Shown here: positions 1 through 7,149 of the stretch, one piece after another
Layout of the letters: each line of letters starts with the position of its first letter
How positions within the stretch are numbered: position 1 is the first letter of the stretch
Source: Clostridiales bacterium
Lineage (GTDB): Bacteria; Bacillota_E; Sulfobacillia; Sulfobacillales; JAIMBI01
Direction of reading: 5' to 3'
Assembly (NCBI GenBank): GCA_027318915.1
Contig: DAHVOH010000070.1
Span: forward strand, 1-15,213
DNA: 15,213 nucleotides
Program-made: the position numbers and the translations under genes
The notes under the pieces: model-generated
What the model saw: the letters and a program-made list of their open reading frames with translations, nothing else
Told to the model about the DNA's origin: nothing
The model's database searches: none

Positions 1-237
1 CCCACCCGCGCCGCACGGCGGTGCGGGGAGGCGAGGGCCGTCGGCATCTGCCGCCGGTGTGGATGAAGGCCGGCGCCGCGCCCCATCTTGCGATCCCGAA
101 GCGAAGACCCTATCGAATCGACCGCCGGTTGACTACACTGGGGACGAAAGCGGCCCGATCGGCGCGGCAACACGGCGTGCATTGGCATGCCTGTACCCCA
201 TCGGCGGCTAGAGCTCCCTGAGAAAGAGGAAAGCGCC

Positions 238-1221
238 ATGCGAGCCATCGTGTTGACGGAGTATGGGGATCCCGATGTGCTGCGTCTGGCCACCGTGCCC
301 GATCCGGTTCCCGGACCCGGTCAGGTGGCCATCGCCGTCCGCGCGGCCGGGGTCAATCGGGCCGATTTGTTGCAACGGCTCGGCCGCTATCCGGCCTCCG
401 ATCCCAAACCGGTCCACGAGATTCCGGGACTGGAGGCGGCCGGCGAGGTGGCGGCGCTCGGCGAGGGTGTGCGCGATTGGCGCCCCGGGGACCGCGTCAT
501 GGCTCTCTTGCCGGGTGGCGGGTACGCCGAGCGGGTGGTGGTTTCGGACCGTATGTTGATCCCCATCCCGGCCGACTGGGGCTTCGAGACGGCAGCGGCC
601 TTTCCGGAAGCATTTCTGACCGCTTATGACGCGCTGCGGCAGCTCTCCGTCAGCGTCGGCGACTGGGTGCTGGTGCATGCGGCCGCGAGCGGCGTGGGCA
701 CCAGCGCCGTACAGCTGGCCACGGCCATGGGAGCCCGGGTCATCGGCACCTGCGGCACGGACGAAAAAGCGGCGCGCGTTGCGGCGCTGGGCGCCACTCG
801 GGTGGTGAACTACCAGCGCGAAGATTTTCTGGCCGTGTGCCGCGAGATGACGGGCGGCCGCGGCGTGGATGCCATCGTGGACCTGGTGGGTGGCTCCTAT
901 CTGGAACGCAATCTCCAAGCCCTGTCCGTTCGGGGCAGGCAGATCGTGGTCGGCACAGTGGGCGGTCACGAGGCCTCCATCAATTTGGGCATGATACTCG
1001 GACGCCGGCTGCAGCTCATGGGAACGGCGCTCCGCTCGCGCGCGCCGGAAGAGAAGATGCAACTGACCCAAGCCGTGCGGCGCCACGTGGGGCCGCTTTT
1101 GGAATCCGGACGGGCAGTCCCGGTGCTGGACCGGGTGTTCCCGTGGGCAGAGGCGCCGGCCGCGCACCGCCGCATGGAAGCCAACCTCAACATCGGCAAG
1201 ATTGTCCTCGCCATTGACTGA
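238..1221 (+). CDS. PIG3-like NAD(P)H:quinone oxidoreductase (zinc-independent MDR family)
   Basis: The 327-residue product belongs to the medium-chain dehydrogenase/reductase superfamily, quinone oxidoreductase branch. These soluble enzymes reduce quinones or similar electrophiles with NAD(P)H. The N-terminal GroES-like domain carries GVNRADLLQRLGRYP at about residues 38-52, a hallmark of the PIG3/TP53I3 subgroup. The Rossmann domain has the dinucleotide-binding stretch AAASGVGTSAVQLA at about 148-161. No zinc-ligand cysteine cluster is seen, so an alcohol dehydrogenase role is unlikely. Length is normal for the family. I chose the ATG at 238 because an AGAGG-type binding site lies 8 bases upstream and the protein then starts as family members do; an in-frame ATG at 187 would add 17 unrelated residues. 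The gene stands alone on this strand and converges on the gene ending at 1300. Positions 1-237 hold no recognisable gene; TTGCGA (88-93) followed by TATCGA (111-116) is only a weak promoter candidate. The true substrate is unknown. Confidence 0.88.
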   Translation: MRAIVLTEYGDPDVLRLATVPDPVPGPGQVAIAVRAAGVNRADLLQRLGRYPASDPKPVHEIPGLEAAGEVAALGEGVRDWRPGDRVMALLPGGGYAERVVVSDRMLIPIPADWGFETAAAFPEAFLTAYDALRQLSVSVGDWVLVHAAASGVGTSAVQLATAMGARVIGTCGTDEKAARVAALGATRVVNYQREDFLAVCREMTGGRGVDAIVDLVGGSYLERNLQALSVRGRQIVVGTVGGHEASINLGMILGRRLQLMGTALRSRAPEEKMQLTQAVRRHVGPLLESGRAVPVLDRVFPWAEAPAAHRRMEANLNIGKIVLAID

Positions 1222-1299
1222 GACCGACGTGGGGGCCGGGCGTCGTGCGGCACATGCCGGGCTGCGCATGACGGGAACGCCAGGGTGATCGCGGCGGCG

Positions 1300-1836
1300 C
1301 TAAGGCGACGGCGGGTCGATGGGCGACGGCCAGCAGTACGCGACCTCCCCAAGCGGGATGCCCAGCGTGATTTGCCGTTGCCCGCAGAGCTGCCCGCCCA
1401 GCCGCTGGTAGAAACGGCGCGACGGATTGTCGGCCAAAACCCATACCTGAACCGGCATCAAGCCCCGATCCGAGAGCCAGTGCGTCCCGACGGCCATCAA
1501 CGCGCGACCGGCGCCGTGCCCCTGGCGGGTAGGGTGCACGTACAGAGCGTACACCTCGCCCCGGGCCAGTTCGCTGCCCTCGCGCTCGGGCCCGACCGCC
1601 GCATAGCCGACGACCCCGTCGTCTGGATCCAGGGCCACCCACACGCTCCGCCCATTGTCCGCCGCCGTCTCGATGGTCCGACGCCAGTTCTCCACGCCGG
1701 CCTCGACGGTCAAGCCATCCAAAATCTCGTCGGGCACGATGCCGCGGTACGCCCAGCGCCATGTCTCGACCCGAATGTGCGCAATAGCGGGCGCGTCATC
1801 CAGAGTGGCCGCCCGCACTCTCGACCCGCCGCTCAT
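1300..1836 (-). CDS. GNAT family N-acetyltransferase
   Basis: The 178-residue product has the GNAT fold, which transfers an acetyl group from acetyl-CoA to an amine. The N-terminus reads VRAATLDDAPAIAHI, followed by a segment of the ETWRWAYRGIVPDEIL type common in small bacterial GNATs. The acetyl-CoA motif is YVHPTRQGHGAGRALM, with the Q-x-x-G-x-G/A core near residue 100. The NPSRRFYQRLGG motif follows near the C-terminus. The start ATG at 1836-1834 overlaps the TGA of the flavoprotein gene (1835-1833) as ATGA, so translation is probably coupled. It would be the last gene of the CoA ligase/flavoprotein operon. A further in-frame start at 1872 would lie deeper inside the upstream gene and add 12 residues unlike the family. 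The substrate cannot be deduced. No terminator with a T-run is visible between this gene and the convergent one ending at 1221. Confidence 0.85.
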   Translation of the reverse strand: MSGGSRVRAATLDDAPAIAHIRVETWRWAYRGIVPDEILDGLTVEAGVENWRRTIETAADNGRSVWVALDPDDGVVGYAAVGPEREGSELARGEVYALYVHPTRQGHGAGRALMAVGTHWLSDRGLMPVQVWVLADNPSRRFYQRLGGQLCGQRQITLGIPLGEVAYCWPSPIDPPSP

Positions 1837-2969
1837 GAGGCCGGGCGGGCCCGGCGCACGAGCCGCCACCAACGCTCCCGGGTGGCACTGTAGAGACGCC
1901 GGTACGTCGCCCGGCCTTCAATGACGTCCAAATACAAGTTCAGCAGATGCGCATCCTGAATGAACACGCGCCCCCAAGCCCTCGGCATGGTGTAAAACAA
2001 GCGGGCCGTGAGTCCCGCCAGCCGATGCTCCGGCCACTCCTCCCGCGCCAGCTCCTGATCGTAGGCTTCCAGGCCGGATCCCCGCTCCGCGGCCGCGCGC
2101 ACGGCCAGGGCGGCACGCGTGGCGGACAGCAGCGCGGCATGGATGCCTTCCGCCGAAAACGGATCCATGAGTCCGGCGGCGTCGCCCACCACGAGCGCCC
2201 GGCCGCGCGCCAGGCGTGTCGGTGTCCAACGGTATGGCAGGGGGTGCGCCAGGATGCGGCCGCTGGGCTCCATTCCCACGTCGCCCAAGTAGCGCTGCAG
2301 ACGCTCGCGCCAGGGAAATCCCCGCGCGCGAAACGACCCCACCCCCACGTTCAGCCGTCCGGCTTTGGGAATCACCCAACAGTAGCCCCAGGGAGCGTCC
2401 GTGACATCCACCTCGCAACGGTCGCGGTAGCGGCCCCACACCTCCTCTGGCGCGGGTTCCTCCACCTCGAGTCCCGCACCCTGCCGAGGCCGCGGGATTC
2501 CCAACAAGCGGGCGGTCACCCCCTTGGCCCCATCCGCCCCCACCACGTAGCGAACCGGATACCGGCCACGGCGGGACACCAGGGTGATGGGTCCCGTGCC
2601 GTCGGACAGATCCATCCCGGTGACCGCTTCGCCGTCCCGGGCGTCGACGCCGGCCCGCTGGGCGGCTTCAAACAGGAACTGGTCGAAATCCCGCCGCACC
2701 ACCGTATGGCAATACGGATGGGGACGCGTCACCGTGACGGGGTCCACACCCCGAACCGTAAACGTCCAGGACTGCGGGTGGAGCGTCAGGTACGGCTCAT
2801 AGCCGGCGGGAAGGAGCCGGAGCGCCCGATCCGTCAGCGCGCCGCCACACGGTTTGACGCGCGGAAAAGGCTCCGCCTCCAGCAGCAGCACAGACAGCCC
2901 CGCCTCCGCCAAGAGGCGCGCCGCCGTGCTCCCGGACGGTCCGCCGCCAACCACACCCACGTCCCACAT
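1833..2969 (-). CDS. Geranylgeranyl reductase family FAD-dependent oxidoreductase
   Basis: The 378-residue flavoprotein is of the geranylgeranyl reductase (GGR) type. Known relatives reduce isoprenoid double bonds in chlorophyll, archaeal lipids or menaquinone, or oxidise other lipophilic substrates. Visible motifs in order are: the FAD-binding VVGGGPSGS at 6-14 with an acidic residue at 31; the family signature KPCGGALT at 39-46 with Cys41; RRDFDQFL at about 92-99; GADGAKG at about 144-150; the GYCWVIPK aromatic strand near 195-202; and the second FAD motif GDAAGLMDP at 262-270. No membrane helix is obvious. The ATG at 2969 is preceded by GAGGAGGAACAGCGG, a strong binding site, and gives VVGGGPSGS the usual distance from the start. 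It follows the CoA ligase by only 26 bases and overlaps the next gene by ATGA, so these three genes look like one operon. Family membership is firm; the substrate is not known. Confidence 0.88.
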   Translation of the reverse strand: MWDVGVVGGGPSGSTAARLLAEAGLSVLLLEAEPFPRVKPCGGALTDRALRLLPAGYEPYLTLHPQSWTFTVRGVDPVTVTRPHPYCHTVVRRDFDQFLFEAAQRAGVDARDGEAVTGMDLSDGTGPITLVSRRGRYPVRYVVGADGAKGVTARLLGIPRPRQGAGLEVEEPAPEEVWGRYRDRCEVDVTDAPWGYCWVIPKAGRLNVGVGSFRARGFPWRERLQRYLGDVGMEPSGRILAHPLPYRWTPTRLARGRALVVGDAAGLMDPFSAEGIHAALLSATRAALAVRAAAERGSGLEAYDQELAREEWPEHRLAGLTARLFYTMPRAWGRVFIQDAHLLNLYLDVIEGRATYRRLYSATRERWWRLVRRARPAS

Positions 2970-2995
2970 CCGCTGTTCCTCCTCGTCCGGTGCAT

Positions 2996-4702
2996 TCAGT
3001 CGACGCGGCCGGTTTCCCGTTCCGCTGCCAGCCGCGCGGCAATCCGCTCGCGCAAAACGCCTTTTTGGACTTTGCCTCCCGGGCCCAGCGGCAGGTCCTC
3101 CACGACCTCGACCCGCTCGGGCCACTTGAATTTGGCCACCCCGCGCGCGGCCAGCCACGCCTGGAAGTCGGCCACCGTGGGATACTGAGCCGCCTGCGGT
3201 ACGACGAAGGCGCACACGCGCTCACCCAGCACCGGATCCGGCATCCCCACCACCGCCACGTCCCGGACCGACGGATGCTGGCTCATCAAGTCCTCCACCT
3301 CCTTCGGAAAGATGTTCTGCCCACCGCGCAGGATCATGTCCTTCTTGCGGCCAATCACCCGCAGATATCCCTGGGCGTCGTAGACCCCCAGGTCTCCGGT
3401 GCGCTGATATCCTTCCCACCGACCGCCGTACTCCGTGTCATGGTATGTGGCGGCGCTCTCGTGGGGGGCGTCCCAATACCCGTGGTGCACGTTCCAAATC
3501 AAAATCTCGCCCACCTCGCCGGGCGGGACGCGCTCACCGGCGGCATCCACCACCGGCACGTCAAATCCTTCGAACGGCACCCCGGCGGCCAAGCGCAGAT
3601 GCTCTTCATCCACGCCCGCCAGCACCGGGCTCATACAGCCGCCCACTTCGGATGTGCCATACACGTTGAACGGCACGATGCCCCGTTGCAGCAAGCGGTC
3701 AATCACCTCGCCGGGCAAGGGCGCCCCGGAATAGCTGACCTGGCGCAGGCTCGACAAATCGTATTTGTCAAAGTACGGGCTGGTCACCACGCGGGTCAGC
3801 AGCGCCGGATTCCATACCCAGAGCGTGTAGCGGTCGCGCTCCGTCAGTCGGCACACCGTCTCCTCGTCAAACTCCGCCAGATACGTCACCTGCCCGCCCG
3901 TGTAGAGGGGGGTGTGGACCCCCCACAATCTCCCCGACCCCCCGGCCACGGGGCCGACCAGAAGGCGGCGGTCGTACACGGTATGACCCGCCCGCTCCGC
4001 AATCCCCACGCTGTGCACGTGAAACCAGTCGAGAGTGGTGCGCCGAGACAGCTTCGGCACGCCGGTGGTTCCGGCGGTGGGCAGCAATTCATGCACATCC
4101 AAGGGGTCCGGCCGCAAATAGTCCAGATCCTTGTCTTGAAATCGGTTCCAAATCCGCTCGTCGAGCCATGCATTGATGGCGGCAAAACCCGGCGGCGGGG
4201 CCTCGCCCGGACGCACAAGCGCCAAAAGCCGCATCCCGGGAATCTCCGCCTGAGCCGCCCGATACCAGTCGGCGAATGGTCGTCCCCGCCATTCCGGCAC
4301 GATCACGGCGACATCCGGCCGCAACTGGCGCAAGACCCCCATCGTCTCGGCCTGGCCCAAGTCCACGTTGAGGCCCGCGTGCACCGCCGAGAGCTTGGAG
4401 GTCGCCAGATCGAGATAAGCGCTCTCGACGCAGTTGGGCAGCTGGGAGACCACGACCGCTCCCCGCCGCAGTCCCTGGTCCAGAGCGTGGCCGACGAGGG
4501 TGTTGACGCTTTGCAACACCTCGCGCCAGGTGAATGTCCGCGTCTGCTCCACCCCGAGCCACGTGTCGCCGAAGGCCGGGCGATCGCCGTACAACGCGGC
4601 GTTGCGGCGGGCCAGATCCCACGCCACCCAGTCAAAATGCCGTCCGCCGAGCTCACGGGAGCGTTGAATCTGCTCAAACGTAAAGAGGCTGTCCCCCAAC
4701 AC
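2996..4702 (-). CDS. AMP-dependent acyl/aryl-CoA ligase, DHB-AMP ligase-like
   Basis: The 568-residue product is a member of the ANL (acyl-CoA synthetase, NRPS adenylation, luciferase) superfamily, which activates a carboxylic acid as acyl-AMP and usually passes it to CoA or a carrier thiol. The phosphate loop is PTAGTTGVPK at 208-217, followed by LSRRTTLDW. That recalls the KLIPRT segment of (2,3-dihydroxybenzoyl)-adenylate synthases more than fatty acyl-CoA synthetases. Other motifs are YGTSE (348-352), YQRTGDLG (432-439), GRKKDMI (451-457) and the C-terminal catalytic lysine in GGKVQK (Lys544). All core residues are present, so it should be active. The start is GTG at 4702 with only a G-rich stretch (GGGGGGA) as a binding site, so the true start is uncertain by a few codons. 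The downstream GGR flavoprotein and GNAT suggest modification or reduction of the activated acid, which is inference. Its 135-base leader carries a palindrome. Confidence 0.88.
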   Translation of the reverse strand: MLGDSLFTFEQIQRSRELGGRHFDWVAWDLARRNAALYGDRPAFGDTWLGVEQTRTFTWREVLQSVNTLVGHALDQGLRRGAVVVSQLPNCVESAYLDLATSKLSAVHAGLNVDLGQAETMGVLRQLRPDVAVIVPEWRGRPFADWYRAAQAEIPGMRLLALVRPGEAPPPGFAAINAWLDERIWNRFQDKDLDYLRPDPLDVHELLPTAGTTGVPKLSRRTTLDWFHVHSVGIAERAGHTVYDRRLLVGPVAGGSGRLWGVHTPLYTGGQVTYLAEFDEETVCRLTERDRYTLWVWNPALLTRVVTSPYFDKYDLSSLRQVSYSGAPLPGEVIDRLLQRGIVPFNVYGTSEVGGCMSPVLAGVDEEHLRLAAGVPFEGFDVPVVDAAGERVPPGEVGEILIWNVHHGYWDAPHESAATYHDTEYGGRWEGYQRTGDLGVYDAQGYLRVIGRKKDMILRGGQNIFPKEVEDLMSQHPSVRDVAVVGMPDPVLGERVCAFVVPQAAQYPTVADFQAWLAARGVAKFKWPERVEVVEDLPLGPGGKVQKGVLRERIAARLAAERETGRVD

Positions 4703-4722
4703 GTCCGGTCCCCCCCACTTGG

Positions 4723-4740
4723 CACCAAGATTTCTCGGTG
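4723..4740 (-). promoter_or_regulatory. Hairpin just upstream of the CoA ligase start
   Basis: On the minus strand CACCGAG, a four-base loop AAAT and CTTGGTG can form a 7-bp stem with one G-T wobble. It ends about 20 bases before the GTG start codon and directly precedes the G-rich stretch that may act as ribosome binding site. It has no following T-run, so it is not a terminator. A role in translation control is inference. Confidence 0.3.
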
Positions 4741-4767
4741 CGCGTCCCGATACCTGCTGACCACCCC

Positions 4768-4781
4768 AGTCCGGCCGGACT
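4768..4781. promoter_or_regulatory. Perfect 14-bp palindrome, possible operator
   Basis: The sequence AGTCCGGCCGGACT is identical on both strands. It lies in the 135-base gap between the small membrane protein gene and the CoA ligase gene, 66 bases before the ligase start. Perfect palindromes of this size in a leader are often operators for dimeric regulators. In 66% GC DNA a GC-rich palindrome can also arise by chance, and no regulator gene is next to it. Confidence 0.35.
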
Positions 4782-4837
4782 TGACGGATGTGTCCGCCGG
4801 CACACCGGCCATCACCGCCCCGGGCGAGCGCGCATCC

Positions 4838-5353
4838 TCAGCGGCTGGCCGCCGGCCGCGTTACATAGAAGAGAGAGCCGAGCCAGCCCACCACCAGGCC
4901 CGCCAAGACCGAGCCGACGAGACCGACGACGAGAGCGGCCACATGGGCGCCGGGAGTGACGGACGCGCGGGCCAGCGCCTGCAAGTAGGCCGCGGAGGTG
5001 TGAGCTTGGGCATGGGCCCGTATGAGCGCCAACTCTTCCGAGGCCGTCGGCGGGTTCACAAAAGCTCCCAGTCCGGCTACCAAACCGTACGCCACGCCGG
5101 CCAGGGCCGCCTGCCAGGAGGGATGCAAGCCCTGGCGCTTGGCCACGTACCCGGTCCAGCCCCAGGTGGCCACCATCAAAATCTCTACAATGAGGGAGAG
5201 GGTCCCGGCCGCCGGGCTGAGTGGACGCGTGGCCGCCTTGACGGCCAGTGCGAGCACGCCCAAGCCAAGCGCGGCACCGTACTGGGTCCACAACCTGAAG
5301 GGTCCCGTAGTGCTTGTCTCGATGGTCAGCCCCTCCTCGTCTACCGTGCGCAC
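4838..5353 (-). CDS. Small polytopic membrane protein of unknown function
   Basis: I do not recognise the family. The 171-residue product has hydrophobic stretches at about 25-41, 52-70, 82-100 and 136-165, so three to five helices. A polar segment at 101-134 contains PPTASEELALIRAHAQAH, and the tail is short and basic. It lies 42 bases after the GNAT gene ending at 5396 and is probably cotranscribed with it. The start is uncertain. The GTG at 5353 has no binding site. The 14 codons between the GNAT stop (5398-5396) and this GTG are open in the same frame. A strong AGGAGG at 5332-5337 lies 8 bases before an in-frame ATC codon at 5323-5321, so the product could begin at residue 11. The ATG overlapping the GTG in another frame meets a stop after four codons. 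The hydrophobic pattern is the main reason to believe it is coding. Confidence 0.68.
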   Translation of the reverse strand: MRTVDEEGLTIETSTTGPFRLWTQYGAALGLGVLALAVKAATRPLSPAAGTLSLIVEILMVATWGWTGYVAKRQGLHPSWQAALAGVAYGLVAGLGAFVNPPTASEELALIRAHAQAHTSAAYLQALARASVTPGAHVAALVVGLVGSVLAGLVVGWLGSLFYVTRPAASR

Positions 5354-5395
5354 ATCGGCGAGACGAACGACGCGGCCGTCGACCGCGGCGCCGAC

Positions 5396-6166
5396 TCACC
5401 CGGCTTGCGCGCGGCTCCGCGTCCACTCCGGCTTGAAGCCGAAGGGTTCGTACAGACGTAGCGCCGCGGCATTCGCCGCTTCCACTTGGACCACCGCGTC
5501 GAACGGCTGGCCGGCGCCGCGGCGAGCCAGTCCGGCGCTCAACAGTCGGCGACCCAGTCCTTGCCGCCGCATGTCGGGGAGCACGCCCAACCACACGACG
5601 GCCGTCTCGCCGGTCGGATTGATCCGGTCGGCATACAGGGCGACGGGGCGCCCCTGATGCCGAAGCAGATACCCGCGCCCGCTGTCAAACTGCTGAAAGT
5701 ACTGAAAAACGGTGCGCCGACCGCCCTTCGTACGAAAAATTTTGTCATATAGTGGCCCCGCCGTCTCGGCATGCTGCGAAGAAAATGCCACCACGTCCGT
5801 ATCGGACACCGACATCGGTTCGATGCGGGCGCGCAGCTGCACCACCTGCTCCACCATTTCGAGACCTTGCCGCCGCACCAGCTCCGCCAGCGCCGGTTGA
5901 AAGCTGTACACATGCGTCACCCGCGGTTTGACCCACATCAGGGCGTATTCGCTCGCCTCCGGCGGGGGTTCGGGTGCTCCCACGCCCAGCACCTGGGTCA
6001 CCTCGTCCTGCACCCACCGAATCGCGCCCACGCGCGCCCCCGCCTCATCCACAACCCACGCGAAGCGCAGGCCGTCATCGTCGAGCCACGCTTCCCAATC
6101 GCGGACCTGCAGACCCTCGCTCCAAGGATCGGCGGGCGGTCGTCCCGGTACCGTTTTGTACGTCAC
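5396..6166 (-). CDS. GNAT family N-acetyltransferase, two-domain size
   Basis: The 256-residue product has a clear C-terminal GNAT domain. The acetyl-CoA loop is in LGVLPDMRRQGLGRRLL, with the R-x-x-G-x-G core at about 200-205, followed by NAAALRLYEPFGF at 232-244. The N-terminal 120 residues (with a Trp-rich start, and a MWVKPRVTHVYSFQPALAEL segment) look like a degenerate first GNAT-like half, a layout seen in double-GNAT proteins; that is inference. The start GTG at 6166-6164 overlaps the TGA of the kinase gene as GTGA, and a GGAGGAGGT sequence inside the kinase gene lies 12 bases upstream, so coupling is likely. Longer in-frame extensions would run through the kinase gene. Position after a glycosidase and a sugar kinase hints at an amino-sugar substrate, but nothing in the sequence proves this. 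Confidence 0.83.
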   Translation of the reverse strand: MTYKTVPGRPPADPWSEGLQVRDWEAWLDDDGLRFAWVVDEAGARVGAIRWVQDEVTQVLGVGAPEPPPEASEYALMWVKPRVTHVYSFQPALAELVRRQGLEMVEQVVQLRARIEPMSVSDTDVVAFSSQHAETAGPLYDKIFRTKGGRRTVFQYFQQFDSGRGYLLRHQGRPVALYADRINPTGETAVVWLGVLPDMRRQGLGRRLLSAGLARRGAGQPFDAVVQVEAANAAALRLYEPFGFKPEWTRSRAQAG

Positions 6167-7149
6167 TCTGCGCTCCGCACCTCCTCCAAACATTGACGCA
6201 ACGCCGCTCTGCGGCTCGCCTCCTCCGGCTCCGCCGCCATCAGCACGGCACCGGCCACCGGTTCCAGGGCTGGGAGGTGGTCCTCGGCCGAGACCGTATA
6301 CCGGTGCAATCCCACATGAAACCCGTCGCGCAAAAGGGGATGCGGACCGTGCCACAGTGATCCCGCCAGCACCACCTCGACAGGAACGCCGCCGGGATTC
6401 GCCAGCCGGCTGCAGGCCGCGCCGGCCGACTCCCCCAGGCGCATCCCCATGTCCACGAGCAAGTCCTGGGCCACCCGGTCGCCTCGACTCGCCATCTGAA
6501 AGGCCAAGGGGGCCAACAGCTGGAACTGCTCCCGGTCAATGGTGCCAAAGTACATGCCGCGGGCCAGCTGCTCCAGGTCGGGCACGGACAGCACACTCAG
6601 GACGGCGTCGTGGAGAGCCGTCGCCGGGCCCCGGCCCTCTCCGGACCGGAAGACGGCGTGCAGCACGGCCCGCACCAAGTCCTGACCGCCGCCCACATCG
6701 CCGAACTCATAGCCGAGCCCACCCAGATGAAAAGTGTGGCCCCGCTCGTCGCGGGCGAGCACATTGGTGCCGGTGCCGGCGATGACCACCACGCCCCAGC
6801 CGCGGTGAGAGCCACCGACCAGAGCCGCCTCCGCGTCATTCACCACGTGACAGGGAACCGGCGCCAACAGGGGGCCAAGCACCTCCTCCAAACGGGCCAC
6901 GTCCTCGGGAAAATCGGCGCCCGCCAGCGCCAGGACACCGCGGCGGACGGACGCGGCCGGTGCCGCCGCATCCTCCAGCGCTTGTTCGACGGCCTCCTGC
7001 ACGGCCCGCGCGGCCCGCTCCACGTCGCTTTCCTGATGATTGGCCGGGCCCGCGCGGCCAACGCCCACCACCCCATCCGTCGGCGTCGCCACCCAGGCCA
7101 CGGTCTTGGTGCCCCCACCATCGACCCCCAGATACAGCGGCTCACTCAT
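6163..7149 (-). CDS. BadF/BadG/BcrA-type ATPase, N-acetylglucosamine kinase-like
   Basis: The 328-residue product is an ASKHA-fold kinase close to eukaryotic-type N-acetylglucosamine kinases (BadF/BadG/BcrA/BcrD family). It would phosphorylate a sugar hydroxyl with ATP in the cytoplasm. The phosphate-1 motif is DGGGTKT at 10-16. The likely catalytic aspartate is Asp105 in VNDAEAAL. The phosphate-2 motif is AGTGTN at 124-129, and GGLGYEFGDVGGG at 143-155 matches the family's GGWG..LGDEGSG segment, with Val in place of the usual Glu. The adenosine-side glycine pair is near AGSLWHGP. It starts at ATG 7149, with GAGG 6 bases upstream, and overlaps the end of the glycosidase gene by 8 bases. It also overlaps the next gene by GTGA. 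The pairing with a family-4 glycosidase suggests it phosphorylates the glycoside or the released amino sugar. Exact specificity is open. Confidence 0.85.
   Translation of the reverse strand: MSEPLYLGVDGGGTKTVAWVATPTDGVVGVGRAGPANHQESDVERAARAVQEAVEQALEDAAAPAASVRRGVLALAGADFPEDVARLEEVLGPLLAPVPCHVVNDAEAALVGGSHRGWGVVVIAGTGTNVLARDERGHTFHLGGLGYEFGDVGGGQDLVRAVLHAVFRSGEGRGPATALHDAVLSVLSVPDLEQLARGMYFGTIDREQFQLLAPLAFQMASRGDRVAQDLLVDMGMRLGESAGAACSRLANPGGVPVEVVLAGSLWHGPHPLLRDGFHVGLHRYTVSAEDHLPALEPVAGAVLMAAEPEEASRRAALRQCLEEVRSAE

Noticed and set aside
208..1269. A 353-codon open frame on the minus strand over the quinone oxidoreductase
   Set aside because: It is the complement of a gene with clear family motifs; the translated sequence is His/Arg-rich without any domain.
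1222..1299. Terminator between the convergent genes
   Set aside because: Only 4-bp stems without a T-run can be drawn.
2990..5461. An 823-codon open frame on the plus strand
   Set aside because: It lies antisense to the CoA ligase and membrane protein genes, has His/Arg/Gln-rich low-quality sequence with no motif, and is explained as a GC-rich mirror frame.
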